A stretch of DNA of 64,000 nt from Reticulitermes speratus (GCA_021186555.1 JAJKFL010000012.1:25492210-25556209); one strand, 5' to 3'. Counted from the stretch's first letter, positions 1-10,564 are shown. Program-made: numbers and translations. Notes: generated by a model from the sequence alone, not told the origin.

Positions 1-147
1 AAAAGTGTTTTGTTTGAGTACTCGCAGGAATACCTGTCCAGGTGCCACTTTTTACACCACAAACCCCCACATTGACAGGCCTGGGATCGAACTCAGGCCT
101 CCACGTTGGGAGGCCGACGTCTAACGGCCTGAGTCACAGCAGGACAG
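1..147 (-). mobile_element. SINE family A, truncated copy (tRNA-derived)
   Basis: Read on the minus strand this starts with a tRNA-like head, a B-box-like GAGTTCGATCC, and then the family's 'GTGGCACCTGGACAGG' type segment. It matches the complete copy at 52876-53154. The copy has no recognisable 3' end and is cut by the window edge or by truncation. As with other SINEs it should be a Pol III transcript mobilised by a LINE; it encodes no protein. Confidence 0.75.
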
Positions 148-346
148 ACACAGGGAAGCAGCGACATTGCAAGTTACGCGGAACGGTCGGTCAAAATGAA
201 AATGTGATTTATTGAAAGTAATTGCGAAGTTTAATGAACGAAATATGATCGCTGCCTAGACTGTTGTTTCGCAAGCCAAGTGAAGAATTATAAGTGTGAG
301 CGTCCAAATATTCACGTTGTTTCAAAACTTTAAAGTATTTAAATGC

Positions 347-400
<54 letters not shown>

Positions 401-1060
401 CCTAACATTTCGTAACAACCTACATTTTATGGCGGTGTTTGTTGTACCTCTTTCAACCTAGAAGCTGTGGAAAAATTTTCGGCTGCTGCAAATTCAACGT
501 GGAGGCTGGCTCCTGTTTTTGCGTCTTTCTTCCGACTCGTCCTCCGGAACAGTGACTTTTGTGAAGAAGGTCATGAACCTCCGGTTTCCATAATTTCCAG
601 ACAATGTGATCCGTCGTCCATGTTTTACAAAATATGTTATATGTTTAGTGGTTATTATGTAGTGCTTTAGTTTGCTACTCATGAGCAAAGCGGTCGAAGT
701 GTGAAACTAGTCATTCACATTCGTGGGGTGTGCTTTCTGTCTGTCGCGCTTTATCCTGGCGTGGTTATTGAATAATCTCAGACAAATTTAAGCTGTTTGT
801 GTTTTTATTGAATTAGTTAAACTGTTTTTTTTCTAGTGATTTTTTCTCAATTCCAAAAGAAAGCGCATTTGGTACTGGATCGTGGCTTAAACCCCCAGAA
901 GGTTGTGTGTGCGTGTTAAACGCAGTGAAACGAGTGATGAATAATTATGTTTGTTAAGTAATCGAGTATTTGTTAATTACTCTTAAGCTAAGACAAAACA
1001 CAGCCAGTCAGTTGGGCATTGTCTTTCTTTTATGTGTAAGAAGATTAATTTTTGGCTAGA
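148..1060. other. Unassigned AT-rich stretch with (TA)n tract
   Basis: There is a (TA)n microsatellite at about 352-398, flanked by single-copy-looking AT-rich sequence. Short frames on both strands (60-70 codons) have no recognisable domain. I see no gene here. Confidence 0.6.
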
Positions 1061-1084
1061 AAATGTTTTGGCGGAAAGGGGATG

Positions 1085-1675
1085 GTCGAATTTTATTCCC
1101 AGTAATGGAAACAAACGATGCAAGGTGCACACGTGAAATTAAATCCAGGATTGCCATGGCAAAAGCAGCATTCAACAAGAAGACTCTTTCCACCAGCAAA
1201 CAGGACTTAAATTTAAGGAAGAAACTAGTAAAGTGCTACATTTGGAGCATAGCTTTGTGCTGTGCTGAAACGTGGACACTTGGGAAAGTAGATCAGAAGT
1301 ATCTGGAAAGTTTTGAAATGTGGTGCTGGAGAAGAATGGAGAAGATCAGTTGGACAGATCGTGTGAGAAATGAAGAAGTACTACACAGAGTGAAGGAGGA
1401 GAGGAATATCGTGCATACAATAAAAAGAAGAAAGGCTAACTGAATTGGTCACATCTTGCGTAGAAACTGCCTTCTGAAACACGTGATTGAAGGAAAGTTA
1501 GAAGGAAGGATAGAAATGACGGGAAGACGAGGGAGAAGACGTAAGGAGCTACTGGATGACCTTAAGGAAAAGAGAAGATACTGGGAATTGAAAGAGGAAG
1601 CACTCAGTGGAAAACTCGCTTTGGAAGAGGCTACGGACCTGTCGTAAGACAGACTGCAGAATGAATGAACGGAAA
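1085..1675 (+). pseudogene. 5'-truncated non-LTR retrotransposon, C-terminal reverse-transcriptase ORF remnant
   Basis: The plus-strand translation from about 1100 reads through a run containing REIKSRIAMAKAAF, LVKCYIW, AETWTLGK, FEMWCWRRMEKISWTDRV and then, after one in-frame stop at 1441 (TGA where a tryptophan codon is expected), IGHILRRNCLLKHVIEG. This is the region downstream of the RT domain in many insect LINEs: a 'W-x-GH-x-x-R' block followed by a basic GRRGRRRKELLDDL block. The catalytic RT core and the endonuclease are absent, so this is a dead 5'-truncated insertion. The frame drifts after about 1600, and the element ends near an AATGAATG-like tail at 1660-1672. The same family recurs at 7206-7385 on the other strand. 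The exact 5' junction was not found; the clade was not assigned. Confidence 0.8.
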
Positions 1676-2703
1676 CGGAAAGTTTTCGTAACATGTAGGC
1701 AGTGACGTATAAGGATATTGCTGTAGTTTCGATGTAATGTGCTGCCGTACTGTCGGTTTTTATGTCTTTACGTCCGGCAGCAACTTGTGTCATCTTCCTT
1801 TCTGTTGCCTTTCGAATCATTTAAACGTGGTGGCTACTCTGAAGAACAGATATCATTGATATAGCTTTCTGTGCACCGTCTGGCACTAGCATAAATAATG
1901 AGACGTATTGGAAAATGCGTGACAAAAGCAATTCATAAACTTGTTAAGAACATCACGCATAAAATCACACAAGTACCTGTCTTGTAAAGGACGTTACGTA
2001 ATCACAGAAGTACTTATTTGTTGTGAAGGTTGTCACATGCCATTAGCACAAAATCTGCTTCGACTGCAGCTTTTCGCACAGTGCAATCACGTAAGTTTTC
2101 TTGGGTGTTGTTTTCTTCAAATATATTACGTCACCTTTCTCCATTTGGCGACGTCTTGTCCAGCGAAGTCCACTTTATTTCGTTCAGGGGAAAAGTATAT
2201 GAGGAACGTAATACTGGTTTGTTGTGCACCTTCGCTTGTAAGGCTGCCACTTGCCTAGACACCAGGCGCCATCCATCAAGCTCGCACCGTTAAACTGTCT
2301 GAATGAAACCTACTGTAAACCAGTTTCTAAAGAACAGAAGAATCCCAAGACGCCTATTGAGGAGCACATCGCGATCTTTAGTGGGACGAGCAGACGAAAC
2401 TGTTTGAATTTTATGTCTTCTGATGAAAGTGTTGAGGCAATCGTTACCTAAATGTTAAACGTAAAGTTCTGGGGACAGTGTCGGTCCATATCCTCAGGCA
2501 AACAGAAAACAAGTACTTAGCTGCACCAGTTAAGACAACATATACTGAACCGCACGGTCTTTACGTTAATCGTTTGCCTGATTACAGGGGACAGATCATG
2601 TCTCCGAAATGTTGTATTTTCGTTTTTTATTTTGAACACCTGATCATGGAAAAGTCCACAGCTTGAGTGATTCCAAATGTGATGTACCATCGTCTGAGTC
2701 CTA
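1676..2703. other. Unassigned intergenic stretch
   Basis: There are overlapping short frames of up to 105 codons at 1941-2293 and nothing with a recognisable motif. No repeat family seen elsewhere in the window matches this stretch. Confidence 0.5.
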
Positions 2704-2845
2704 TACAGGATGAGCGAAAAATGCAAGGCCAAACCTACAAGTAAAAAAAATATTTTATGAATATAGGCCTTCTGAAGCATGGTTTCAGAGTTACGATCTC
2801 CTGACGATTAAGGAGTGTACCCAAAGTGTCCACTTTTGAGTTTCA

Positions 2846-3126
2846 TTGCAGGCATTGCAGGCAGGATCCTACGTTCTTCCACCACGCCTGACTGGGTCTG
2901 TTTACCACGATTTCCTACGAAACGTTTTTCCAGAGCTGTTGCAAGATGTGGATCTGCAGGCTGGGTTTCATGTATGGTCCATGCATGACGGTGCTCCACC
3001 ACATTTTCTTCTTGCAATTCTGGAATTCTTGAACAACGTGTTTCTGGAACAGTGGACAGAACGAGGCGGACCAACAGCATGGCCTGCTCGTTCCCCTGAT
3101 TTCATTTACCTTACATTTTTACCTCT
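2846..3126 (+). pseudogene. Mariner-family transposase fragment (catalytic-domain region)
   Basis: The translation contains LPPRLTGSVYHDFLRN, then MHDGAPPHFLLAI, then RGGPTAWPARSPDF. The HDGAPPHF block (second catalytic aspartate) and the WPARSPDF block (position of the third catalytic acidic residue, D/E) are hallmarks of the DDE domain of mariner-type transposases. About the first half of a normal protein of roughly 350 residues is absent. After the WPARSPD block the frame runs into the minisatellite. The ORF resumes at 3606-3690 as FRATAVSDIQ, GLQRVQNGLQMIRTTPGIFERVWQ, which is the family's normal continuation, so the array splits the coding region. Confidence 0.85.
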
Positions 3127-3632
3127 GAGGACATCTGCAGTCAACTTTTCGTGCTACAGCAGTCAGTGACATCTGCAGTCTGCTGTTTGTGCTACAGCAG
3201 TCATTGACATATGCAGTCAACTGTTTGTGCTACAGCAGTCAGTGACATCTGCAGTCTGCTGTTTGTGCTACAGCAGTCATTGACATATGCAGTCAACTGT
3301 TTGTGCTACAGCAGTCAGTGACATCTGCAGTCAACTGTTCGTGCTACAGCAGTCAGTGACATCTGCAGTCTGCTGTTTGTGCTACAGCAGTCAGTGACAT
3401 CTGCAGTCAACTGTTTGTGCTACAACAGTCAGTGACATCTGCAGTCAACTGTTTGTGCTACAGCAGTCAGTGACATCTGCAGTCAACTGTTCGTGCTACA
3501 GCAGTCAGTGACATCTGCAGTCTGCTGTTTATGCTACAGCAATCAGTGACATATGCAGTCAACTGTTTGTGCTACAGCAGTCAGTGACATCTGCAGTCAA
3601 CTGTTCGTGCTACAGCAGTCAGTGACATCCAG
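3127..3632. repeat. 38-bp minisatellite inside the mariner transposase frame
   Basis: About 13 tandem copies of a unit running GTGCTACAGCAGTCAGTGAC, then ATCTGCAGTCAACTGTTT. Variants alternate between CAACTGTT and TGCTGTTT and between CATCTG and CATATG. The unit is derived from the transposase's own codons (ATAVSDI). Because 38 is not a multiple of three, each added copy shifts the frame. Confidence 0.9.
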
Positions 3633-3694
3633 GGCTTGCAACGAGTACAGAATGGACTTCAGATGATTCGCACGACACCTGGAATTTTCGAGCG
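3606..3694 (+). pseudogene. Mariner-family transposase C-terminal tail after the minisatellite
   Basis: Plus-strand translation ATAVSDIQ GLQRVQNGLQMIRTTPGIF ERVWQ followed by a stop. The block RTTPGIFERV is typical of the C-terminal tail of this mariner lineage. It belongs with the fragment at 2846-3126 and is separated from it only by the 38-bp array. In the intact family a short C-terminal stretch (a few dozen residues at most) would follow; here the reading frame ends early. Confidence 0.75.
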
Positions 3695-3869
3695 AGTCTG
3701 GCAATAACTGCAAAGTCCTGCTTTGCAGTTCAAAGTGGGCACTTAGCATTTCCCGTAACTCGGAAACCATGCTTCATAAGGCCTATGGTAATGTAACATT
3801 TGTTCTTGTATTGTGGTGTTGATTAACCTGCAGTAGGTTTGACCGTATATATTTCTTTCGTCCTGTATA

Positions 3870-5280
3870 AGTGTATAAATGTCGCGATTTTGTAAGCGGA
3901 AATTCCTTGGTCGCGTCGATTGCTGTCATCGCGTGAAGGAATATTCCATAATGGAGTTACAGTATATGTGAGCACATTTTGGTTTGTGTGTTTATATGGT
4001 GATTCGCTGTTCTGAGAACTGCGCTGAAACGTGATTACCGTATGCAGAACAGAGTACGTTGATATTATAAAGGCCATCGAAATCTAAGCAGTTTCCCTAA
4101 TGGAGTTTCTGACGTACTCTGCTGCCTATTTTGCATCACTTGTGTGTGTGGATCATAAGTACAAAGGGACGTAATTTTCGAGTCGTGACAAGCGTTTATC
4201 TTCTGAATGTGTCATTATGACCGTGAAATGAGTGTCAAAGGAAACTTTACTTTGTTAGTTTCTGTGTGTACTTATTAATTGTGACCGGTTTAAATTACGT
4301 GTGAAGCACGACAAACACTGCCGCTGCATTGTCTGTCGTCGGAGATTCCTTTTGATTATGGCTGGGTTTGAAACATGCAACGTATAAATTGATGGAATTT
4401 GCACGTGGTTGGGAAAATGTAGGGTTCAGGGCTCAAGACTTAGGGGGATGGGGGTCAGACTTGTTGTTATTAAAATAAATCCCTAGTAGATTTAGCAAAC
4501 GTTCACTGCGAGACTTGAATTTGGAGTGTTCGCTTGTCATAGACGTCATTTGCACTAAATTGAAAATCGAATTCCAAATGAAAGTAATTTTTTATTTGCA
4601 AAATAAAATTTGAACAAATAAATTGTTGCTTTTCCGCAGTTCCTGCACTGAAAACAAAGGTCAAGGTTACACCTGCTATGTCGTTTGCAATTAGGCTGTG
4701 CGTTACTTACAGTCAGCTGTGTAACGAAAACGAAACGCTGAAAATTGAGAATGAGTCAGTAAAGCAACTCAAAATTTATAACGTGTGTTTATGTAGGCGT
4801 GGTGATAATACGACAGTAAGTGGGCACGTAAGAGAGAGCTATATTTAATGCGAAATTTCTGTGAAATTTTCGAATTACTTGTTGTTTTGCTTATCTCTCT
4901 TTTGCTTTAGTGTCGATGTAGTAAAGTTTTGTAGCGCTTTGGATGTAATCAAAGCGATCCAAGCCGGATGTTGCAATGGCGATATGTCACTGCTTGTATA
5001 TCATCACAGTGACGTGTATTTACAGAATATCAGCGCCTTTTGCGGATAAATGTGTAGATGGGTGTGTATTTGCTTGATGGTCAGTCGTACGTGTCGTGTC
5101 ATTTATACCTTACTAATCCCAAGCTAGTTTACCTTTTAGAGTTGGCCGGATCGGAACTCGCCAGAGATCGCTGCGGATTTCAAAACGAAAACCTTTTCAC
5201 CGGAGGTCACTTGTTCAATGACGGAGACACAAATATAGGTCGTACTGTGAATTACAGATCAGTTTGTATTATAGGACGCC
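3870..5280. other. Unassigned intergenic stretch
   Basis: This is AT-rich sequence with no frame over 85 codons and no repeat shared with the rest of the window. I see no gene. Confidence 0.5.
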
Positions 5281-5284
5281 GAAC

Positions 5285-5415
5285 GTCGCGGGCGAGTGGC
5301 TGACATTGCCGTTGCGTGTTTCAGAGGCTCCGGGTTAAAATCTTGACCCGGAGACGGGACTGTCCTGAGGCTCTTCCAAGTTCTCCTGAGACCCTGCAGA
5401 CAGATGCCGGGAAAA
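5285..5415 (+). repeat. Possible tRNA-like SINE fragment
   Basis: A B-box-like GGTTAAAATC follows a GAGTGGCTGACATT segment, and the downstream CCCGGAGACGGGACTGTCC can pair locally. The layout resembles a SINE head, but no second copy is present in the window to confirm it. It lies directly upstream of the foldback at 5440. Confidence 0.3.
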
Positions 5416-5439
5416 TGTGTCAAATTAGGCCGCCCGCCT

Positions 5440-5683
5440 TTTCAGGCTTCCGCCGCGATGTTGATGAGATCTGCGCTCTTCTGGGATATTACGCGGCGTC
5501 GAGCGGTAGTTGTTTACCGACGTTTCGGGACAACCTTCCGGTCCCGTATCAAAGGGTCGAGAAGAAGGAGGACTTTTTGTCCCTTGAATATGGGCCGATA
5601 TGTTGTCCCGAAGTGTCGGTACAGAATTACCACTTTACGCTACGTAATATCTCAGAAGAGCGCAGATGTCATCAAATTTGGTC
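5440..5683. mobile_element. Foldback element F, two inverted arms, decayed
   Basis: The left arm reads TTCAGGCTTCCGCCGCGATG, GATGAGATCTGCGCTCTTCTGGG, ACGCGGCGTCG, TTTACCGACGTTTCGGGACA. The right arm is its reverse complement, decayed (CCCGAAGTGTCGGTAC, AGAAGAGCGCAGATGTCATCAA). In better copies the centre of each arm forms a hammerhead-like hairpin (see 10475-10564); here the GAAAC of the right arm is mutated to GAAGTG. No clear TSD was found. Long short frames that cross it are by-products of the repeat. Confidence 0.8.
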
Positions 5684-5689
5684 ATGATC

Positions 5690-6415
5690 ACTTACTGGCA
5701 CAGGCTTTAAAATTAATTTTTCTGTAATTATTCTCTCATTCGAGGCTATATCGATGGTTTTGATGCCAAGTGTTCTTTGTTGATTTTAGGTCAGTTTTTA
5801 CTTATTTTGTGCCCTTAATTTCTTTATGTGCTTTGTTCTCCGCAGGTGTTGCCTTGGTCGTAGTACAAGGGTTGACATACAGTATGTGATACCAGATCAT
5901 TGTGTAGGTGCGTCTGTGACGTAGTTCCCTGAAAAGTCATTATATTGGACTATCCTACAGTATGCGTGCTTTCCAAACCGCTGATATAAGAGAAGCTGAA
6001 AAGTTTTGTAAAGAAACCGTAAATAAGTACAATAAATAAATGTAGGATAATGGCGTGAACGATATAATATTTTTATAAATGTCAATAAACCAATAACAGT
6101 TAATATTCCTACACACGTAGGTCTATATCTGCCCACTAAGTGTGTCCCGTGTCGCAGTGGTTAATTGGGAATTGTGTGATTAAGCGTGGGTTTGAAATTT
6201 GGCCGACGTATTATAACTAATCGGTGTAAACGAAACGTCGCACGTTAAATTATGTGACTGCTGCTCTCTGCATATTTATCCTCAGTTTGCATTCTGTTCC
6301 GTAAATTTATTTTCCACTAAGTCACATTCCTTTTCCATCTCCTTTATTACTTACGCAACCTTTTATCTGTTTACAGCTTTTCCTTCTCCCTGGTCATATT
6401 CTAAGCTCTCTTATT
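5690..6415. other. Unassigned stretch
   Basis: No gene seen. A weak tRNA-like segment at about 6145-6205 (GTGTCGCAGTGGTTAA, then GTGGGTTTGAAAT) could be a decayed SINE head of the B type but cannot be confirmed. Confidence 0.4.
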
Positions 6416-6424
6416 CTTGCAGAT

Positions 6425-6985
6425 TTGTCTTTGGTGTGACTGTTGGCAGCACTTGATAGTTGTGTTTGGTGTGACTGTTGGCAGCACTTGATAGTTGTGT
6501 TTGGTGTGACTGTTGGCAGCACTTGATAGTTGTGTTTGGTGTGACTGTTGGTAGCACTTCATAGTTGTGTTTGGTGTTACTGTTGGTAGCACTTGATAGT
6601 TGTGTTGGTGTGACTGTTGGCAGCACTTGATAGTTGTGTTTTGGTGTGACTGTTGGCAGCACTTGATAGTTGTGTTTTGGTGTGACTGTTGGCAGGACTT
6701 GATAGTTGTGTTTTGGTGTGACTGTTGGCAGGACTTGATAGTTGTGTTTTGGTGTGACTGTTGGCAGGACTTCATAGTTGTGTTGGTGTGACTGTTGGCA
6801 GCACTTGATAGTTGTGTTGGTGTGACTGTTGGCAGCACTTGATAGTTGTGTTTTGGTGTGACTGTTGGCAGGACTTCATAGTTGTATTGGTGTGACTGTT
6901 GGCAGCGCTTGATAGTTGTGTTTTGGTGTGACTGTTGGCAGCACTTGATAGTTGTGTTTTGGTGTGACTGTTGGCAGGACTTCAT
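6425..6985. repeat. Minisatellite, unit about 34-36 bp, about 16 copies
   Basis: The unit is GTGTGACTGTTGGCAGCACT followed by TGATAGTTGTGTTTTG, with length variants differing by one or two T residues and CAC/GAC alternation. Its minus strand is open as repeated NTTIKCCQQSHQ-like peptides only because the unit lacks stops in that frame; I do not consider it coding. Confidence 0.95.
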
Positions 6986-7205
6986 TGCACAGAACGAAAC
7001 GAAATCATAGGATATTTTATAAAGCGGAAGCAATGGATAAAACGTAATGAATAATTAATTTGCTCCTACGAACAAGTCTGTGGCTTGGTGGCTTAATTAA
7101 CGAAGTGCGTGGATGGATAAAGGAAGACGTAAGCGAAAGAACGAATGAGTCAGTGAATGAAGGAATTGTAGGAGAAAAAGTAGATCAGTCGTAACATTTA
7201 AACCA

Positions 7206-7385
7206 TTCATTCATTCATTCTGTAGTCTGTCTTACGACAGGTCCGTAGCTTCTTCCAAAGCGAGTTCTCCACAGGGTGCGATCTAGTGCTTCCTCTTTCA
7301 ATTTCCCGTATCTTTTCATTTCCTTAAGGTCATCCAGTAGCTGACTACGCCTTCTTCCTCGTCTTCCCGTCATTTCTATCCTTTT
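7206..7385 (-). mobile_element. 5'-truncated LINE, (AATG)n-tailed lineage
   Basis: The minus strand reads GAAAAGATACGGGAATTGAA, AGAGGAAGCACTAGATCGC, ACTCGCTTTGGAAGAAGC, CTACGGACCTGTCGTAAGAC and ends in GAATGAATGAATGG. This matches the 3' part of the copy at 1085-1675, including the tail, and is less decayed at its 3' end. Only the last 180 bp were inserted. Confidence 0.85.
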
Positions 7386-8202
7386 AAACATTATAAGGGT
7401 TCTTAATCTGTGGGTGGCGACCCAAAAAATTCGCGTCTCTTTTATGGTGGGTCTCCATGATCCTGTTCAATGAACTGCAGTGTTTTCATACACAGTCGCA
7501 TTTTAACAAGCCGTGTGACTGAATGACTTATGCTGATTCGACAGTAGACATTAGTAGCAGTAATAGGTTCATAGCACGTGTGCGCTGTCCATGGCTAACA
7601 TATGTAAGGCGAGCTGCTGTATCACCGGCCAGTAACCACCACATTTCAAACATTGCTGGCCTTCAAGGGCGGATCTTCGACATCCACAACAACCAGACAC
7701 TGCTCTGCAATTTTGAAAAGCAAACGTAACTTCCTGCGTTCTGGATGAAGCCCAAAAAGGAAACAAACAGTTTTATGGAATGAGGCTGTGATAGTCTCAG
7801 TTCCATTTTTTCTACAACCTGCTTGCGTGATGCAGGATTGTCGACACTAGTCATCGCGAAAATTACATATCGAGCCTGAATGCAATGGTGGAATGACTCA
7901 AGCTGCGGTCTTTCACACACACAGGACCACGATTTGAAGGATTTACAACGCTTGTACAGAGTCAAGGTTTGTTTTAATATACAGATAGCTGTTTTAATTT
8001 GGTGCTGTTCTAACATTTGTGATGGTGCAAAAGTACAGGGTGTTTTATGAAACACGCTGTATAATGTGCCATCAACTATTAATGTAATGATTATTCGTGC
8101 TTTAATATTATTATATTTCAAGCAGCTCTCTAAGCGTTTATTATTGTTAATAAGTAACATTTATTTTGTATTTACCATTAAAGTAACTAAAATAAAATAT
8201 CG
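7386..8202. other. Unassigned stretch with a mariner-type mini-palindrome
   Basis: At 8034-8061 TACAGGGTGTTT and AAACACGCTGTA form a near-perfect 28-bp palindrome with a 4-base centre. The ends match TACAGGG-type mariner termini. No other feature was recognised; short frames have no motif. Confidence 0.45.
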
Positions 8203-8219
8203 TTATTAATTCAAAACTT

Positions 8220-8587
8220 GTCGACCTCGGTGGACCAGTGGTTAGCGTGCTCGCCACTGGACCCAAGGTTCGCGGGTTCGATTAAGGGTGATAAAAATCC
8301 GGAGCACCACTTCCTTCGGAGGGGAAGTAAAGCCGTCGGTCCCATGTCGTCGATTTACGGCATATAAAAGAACCTTACGGGCATGAATAGAAATGTTTCG
8401 TAAGCAAAATTCAACGGCCATTTCTTACCCAAGTCTCCTGACTGCCTGCCAGATGGCTCTGGCTGTCACATCAGGATTGAGTTGAACAGCGCGGCCAGTC
8501 GGCTGGTCTCCGAACTGCCACAAATGCGCACGACCCAGTAACCTCGGAAAGAGGAGGCCCAAGCCCATATAGGGCTGTTGAGCCACG

Positions 8588-8620
<33 letters not shown>
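8220..8620 (+). mobile_element. SINE family D with (ATT)n tail, TSD-flanked
   Basis: The tRNA-like head starts GTCGACCTCGGTGGACCAGT, TGGTTAGCGTGCTCGCC (A box) and GGTTCGCGGGTTCGAT (B box). It is followed by a non-tRNA body (CCGGAGCACCACTTCCTTCG; GAGCCACGGTT) and a (TTA)n tail. The same 14-17 bp sequence, TTATTAATTCAAAACTT, ends at 8219 and repeats at 8616-8632; the TSD's exact left edge is ambiguous because it merges with the tail. Compared with the copy at 63513-63929, the segment after the B box carries a short deletion. Confidence 0.9.
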
Positions 8621-8623
<3 letters not shown>

Positions 8624-8902
8624 TCAAAACTTAAGTGTTGGTCGCGAAGCTTGCTTCCAAACTTGCCTGGGTCCCAGCCGATAAAGTTCAGGCTCCCTGG
8701 TCTAGTGGAAGGAAAGGAATTATTGAATAGAAGTGTGAGAACAATACATCTAAGTGTTTGTAATGACGGTGTGTTATATACGTGACGCACATATTTCGCT
8801 TTTTGGATTGTCTCTGTTAAAGTTACACATGGATTCGGACCCTGCTTCTGCTTCCGTCATCAGGTAAAATACAAGAATTATGAAATCTCAGTTTCGCCTA
8901 TT

Positions 8903-9561
8903 AACTAACTAACTCCATGTAGCACAGTCCTTCTTGAGAAGCTAACAGGTCGTCAGCTAGTCAAGAAATTCCCCGCGTTTTATGGAACCCGAAGGTTCAT
9001 TCTTAAGTCGTACCAAAGAATCAGTCCAGGTCCGAGGCTCTGTATAGTGTTTCGTAACATGGTAATTTTTTACGGTGAGGAGTTGTTAGCACCTCACCCA
9101 ACCCCCAAGCTGGATGACCACCCCTTGTCGGCTGTCCGCGACTACATATTCGCAGCTACCCTCCATATTTGGAGGCCGTTCCTCCATCCGCAACCTGAGG
9201 ACGCGCCATGCCGTGGTGACAGGGACCGACTTATCGTGGTGGCAGGGACCGACTTATCGTGGTGACAGGGACCGACTTATCGTGGTGACAGGGACCGACT
9301 TATCGTGGTGACAGGGACCGACTTATCGTGGTGACAGGGACCGACTTATCGTGGTGGCAGGGACCGACTTATCGTGGTGGCAGGGACCGACTTATCGTGG
9401 TGGCAGGGACCGACTTATCGTGGTGGCAGGAACCGACTTATCGTGGTGACAGGGACCGACTTATCGTGGTGGCAGGGACCGACTTATCGTGGTGACAGGG
9501 ACCGACTTATCGTGGTGACAGGGACCGACTTATCGTGGTGACAGGGACCGACTTATCGTGG
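8903..9561 (-). mobile_element. LINE-tailed composite insertion with minisatellite 5' end, TSD-flanked
   Basis: A perfect 14-bp duplication CAGTTTCGCCTATT brackets the unit (8889-8902 and 9562-9575). Read on the minus strand it starts with about 15 copies of a 23-bp repeat, continues through a segment whose complement translates as PKLDDHPLSAVRD, then a short spacer, and ends in the 3' end of the (TTAG)n LINE (GAACCTTCGGGTTCCATAAA, TGAGTTAGTTAG-type tail at 8903-8914). It is therefore one retrotransposition product. The same DHPLSAV segment lies in the opposite orientation relative to the LINE tail at 62814-63152. Confidence 0.85.
9212..9560. repeat. 23-bp minisatellite within the composite LINE insertion
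   Basis: About 15 tandem copies of CGTGGTGACAGGGACCGACT TAT, with a GAC/GGC variant at the 'TGACAG'/'TGGCAG' position. It forms the 5' end of the insertion at 8903-9561 and lies inside its TSDs, so it was either carried in or expanded after insertion. Confidence 0.95.
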
Positions 9562-9575
9562 CAGTTTCGCCTATT

Positions 9576-10461
9576 GCATGATCTAATCTCCGGAGATGGA
9601 GGTTACTAAACAAAAGGACCCAACACAGCAAGACTACATTTTTTTTTGCGTTTTAGTAGACACAGAGGGAGAATGTAGAATTAAGGCAGTGCCGTGGGAA
9701 GAGAGAGTATGTAAACACGGTAGGCTCTTTGTAGATGGAAATTAAGGCTGGAGTAAGAGAGAAACAGTTAATTTTGCGAAGGAAGGCAAATATTAAATAA
9801 ACCACAAGGACAAATGCAAAGAGAATATTACTTTCGTACAGTCTGTGCCGGTACAAAAGGAGAAAAGAATTGTGACAGCATTTTAAAAGTTACAACTGGA
9901 ATTAATATTTGTGAGACGCTGGGTTGTCGCGACGTTGTTAGAAGATAATCAAGTGATGTGCAGTGTCGGCTGGTGAATATCCAGAAGATAAATTCCTCCG
10001 AAACGTCGGTAGATATGTACCAGGCGTTACGGCTCTTCAAATTAATATTTGACTTTGAAGGAAGCTGCATATCTGATTACAGCCTTCACCACTTGGCAGT
10101 AGATTTTCTCCTAGACATCAGAATATCGCAGCGCGCCCTAGTCAAGTGTTTACCGACGACGCATTTGCAGTTCCTGCGGGTTTCGTACCTCTCCGCTCTT
10201 GCCAAATGCAGTATCTGATTTGGTGTGTGACGAAGCTTTAATTTGCGTTCGCGTAGAATAAACTGGCGACTGTGCGCAAAGTTATCTAATTTTGCAAAAG
10301 GCAGATTTACAGCTGTGAGTTCGTCATTGTCGTTTGTCTTGTGGTAACAAATGTCTTTATCTGATTCGCCTAAAATTTTTAACTTATTTTGTTTTTGACA
10401 GAAGGAAAAAAATGTATATATGTATATATATACATTGGTGGGATTAACAGTGAACACGACC
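9576..10461. other. Unassigned stretch with one GAAACGTCGG motif
   Basis: CTCCGAAACGTCGGTAGATA at about 9996-10016 resembles the core of the foldback F family but has no recognisable second arm. A short (TA)-rich tract lies at about 10412-10433. No gene seen. Confidence 0.4.
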
Positions 10462-10474
10462 CTCCTTAGACTTG

Positions 10475-10564
10475 ATCTCTTTGACCCGTGAAGATGGGAC
10501 CGATACGTTGTCCCGAAACGTCGGTAAACTATTACCACACGACGCCGTGTAATATCCTGGAAGA
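10475..10564 (+). mobile_element. Single-arm F unit with hammerhead-like motif, TSD-flanked
   Basis: CTCCTTAGACTTG occurs on both sides (10462-10474 and 10565-10577), a perfect 13-bp TSD. The 90-bp insert holds TGAAGA (10489-10494), T, GGGAC (10496-10500), a 9-base loop, GTCCC (10510-10514), GAAAC (10515-10519) and GTCGG. This is the layout of a minimal hammerhead: CUGANGA box, helix II, GAAA box, very short helix III. The arm continues with ACTATTACCACACGACGCCG and AATATCCTGGAAGA. Unlike other copies it has only one arm. Confidence 0.8.

Larger units (their letters stand above)
2706..3865 (+). mobile_element. Mariner-type DNA transposon, deleted and interrupted by a minisatellite
   Basis: The terminal inverted repeats are imperfect. 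The left end begins CAGGATGAGCGAAA and, about 30 bp in, contains GTCAAACCTAC-like sequence; the right end reads the same on the minus strand, and TA dinucleotides flank both ends (2704-2705 and 3866-3867). Subterminal blocks also mirror each other ('AGGCCTTCTGAAGCATGGTTTC' versus its complement near 3770). The interior encodes the C-terminal half of a transposase, then a 38-bp tandem array, then the C-terminal tail. The N-terminal DNA-binding half is missing, so the copy is non-autonomous. Confidence 0.8.

Noticed and set aside
352-398. TATA-box promoter
   Set aside because: It is a plain (TA)n microsatellite; similar tracts occur at 46766 and other sites.
2846-3169. Intact transposase gene
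   Set aside because: The N-terminal half is missing and the frame is broken by the 38-bp array.
8920-9265. Host gene encoding the DHPLSAV protein
   Set aside because: The segment is part of a TSD-bounded retro insertion and recurs, in another orientation, at 62814.
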